Assembly (NCBI GenBank): GCA_964505475.1
Contig: CAZDIJ010000119.1
Span: 1 to 5,398 of the forward strand
Direction: 5' to 3'
DNA: 5,398 bases
Source: JAGXQV01 sp964505475
GTDB taxonomy: Bacteria > Pseudomonadota > Gammaproteobacteria > Burkholderiales > Sulfuricellaceae
Below the pieces are notes generated by a model that was not told the origin of the DNA, did not search any database, and was given only the letters and a program-made list of their open reading frames with translations. Shown in pieces: positions 4,710 to 5,398 of the stretch. Both the position numbers and the translations under genes were made by a program. How positions within the stretch are numbered: position 1 is the first letter of the stretch; each line of letters opens with the position of its first letter.

Positions 4710-5398
4710 TCAATCCTGCTTCACGCAATCCACGTAATAGCGCTTGTGGCCGTTCAGGCCTTCGCGCACCAGGCCGTGGATGTCGGTTTCGAAGCCGGGG
4801 AATTTTTCATTGAATTCACGGGCGAATTGCAGGTAGCGCACGATGGTTTCGTTGAAGCGTTCGCCCGGGATCAGCAATGGAATGCCCGGCGGGTAAGGGG
4901 TCAGCAGCACGCTGGTGATGCGCCCGGAGAGGTCGTCGATCTCCACCCGTTCGATCTCGCGGTGCGCCATCTTGGCGAAGGCATCCGCCGGACGCATCGC
5001 CGGCACCATGTCGGAGAGGTACATTTCGGTGGTCAGGCGCGCCACGTCGTTGGCGCGGTAGACATCGTGGATTTGCCCGCACAGGTCGCGCAGTCCGACC
5101 CGTTCGTAGCGCGGGTGCTTGGCGACGAATTCCGGCAGCACGCGCCACAGCGGCTGGTTCTTGTCGAAATCGTCCTTGAATTGCTGGAGTTCGGTCACCA
5201 TGGTGTTCCAGCGTCCCTTGGTGATGCCGATGGTGAACATGATGAAGAACGAGTAGAGGCCGGTCTTTTCCACGATCACGCCGTGCTCGGCGAGATACTT
5301 GGTGAGGATCGCCGCGGGGATGCCCCACTCGGAGAAATCGCCGTCCACGTCGAGGCCGGGGGTGATGACGGTGGCCTTGATCGGGTCGAGCATGTTGA
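4710..5398 (-). CDS. Orn/Lys/Arg decarboxylase, C-terminal third (5' end beyond window)
   Basis: This is the end of a large PLP-dependent basic amino acid decarboxylase of the fold-type I, bacterial inducible/constitutive class (SpeF, LdcI/CadA, AdiA). These cytoplasmic enzymes turn ornithine, lysine or arginine into diamines or agmatine, consuming a proton, for acid resistance or polyamine supply. The 229 whole codons visible begin N-MLDPIKATVITPGLD, typical of the region after the PLP-binding core, continue through GLYSFFIMFTIGITKGRW and end with the C-terminal domain marked by PYPPGIPLLIPGE (codons at about 4860-4898) and GHKRYYVDCVKQD. Family members are about 710-755 residues, so roughly two-thirds, including the PLP lysine, lies to the right. 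The frame is open to the edge; the Met at 5393 is internal. Substrate cannot be decided from this part. It runs tail-to-tail into the NhaR-like gene with a 39-bp gap. Confidence 0.93.
   Translation of the reverse strand, partial: NMLDPIKATVITPGLDVDGDFSEWGIPAAILTKYLAEHGVIVEKTGLYSFFIMFTIGITKGRWNTMVTELQQFKDDFDKNQPLWRVLPEFVAKHPRYERVGLRDLCGQIHDVYRANDVARLTTEMYLSDMVPAMRPADAFAKMAHREIERVEIDDLSGRITSVLLTPYPPGIPLLIPGERFNETIVRYLQFAREFNEKFPGFETDIHGLVREGLNGHKRYYVDCVKQD

Overview
The window is GC-rich and gene-dense, with six recognisable genes plus one uncharacterised lipoprotein, short gaps and good Shine-Dalgarno sites. The gene set and protein signatures look like a betaproteobacterium. A CbbR-type regulator suggests an autotroph or facultative autotroph using the Calvin cycle, perhaps of the Nitrosomonadales/Thiobacillus-Sulfuricella type. 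The genus-level placement is a guess from protein resemblance, not a computed result.

Layout. (1) 3-965, plus: CbbR-like LysR regulator, with its first codons cut off by the left edge. (2) 976-2013 and 2031-2480, minus: a Sua5-type threonylcarbamoyl-AMP synthase (tRNA t6A synthesis) preceded, 17 bp upstream, by a small lipoprotein gene; the pair looks like one transcription unit running tail-to-tail into cbbR. A GC hairpin with a T-rich tract at the junction may terminate it. (3) 2481-2581: a short intergenic stretch holding a CCCCTTT/AAAGGGG palindrome. (4) 2582-3268 and 3313-3654, minus: a Bax inhibitor-1/YccA-family membrane protein and, 44 bp upstream of it, a short HPF/RaiA-family ribosome hibernation protein, probably co-transcribed. 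(5) 3655-3764: an AT-rich divergent promoter region with two dyads about two helical turns apart, one carrying a LysR-type T-N11-A core. (6) 3765-4670, plus: a NhaR-like LysR regulator. (7) 4710-5398, minus: the C-terminal third of an Orn/Lys/Arg decarboxylase, cut by the right edge.

How the genes may work together. The left part combines carbon-fixation regulation with housekeeping tRNA modification. In the right part, a NhaR-like regulator sits head-to-head with a hibernation factor and a YccA/BI-1 protein, and tail-to-tail with an acid-resistance-type amino acid decarboxylase. All four families are tied to stationary phase, ion or pH stress in other bacteria, so a small stress-response neighbourhood is plausible but not proven by the sequence. 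I see no mobile element, CRISPR array, tRNA or rRNA, and no clear evidence for a wholly new system.
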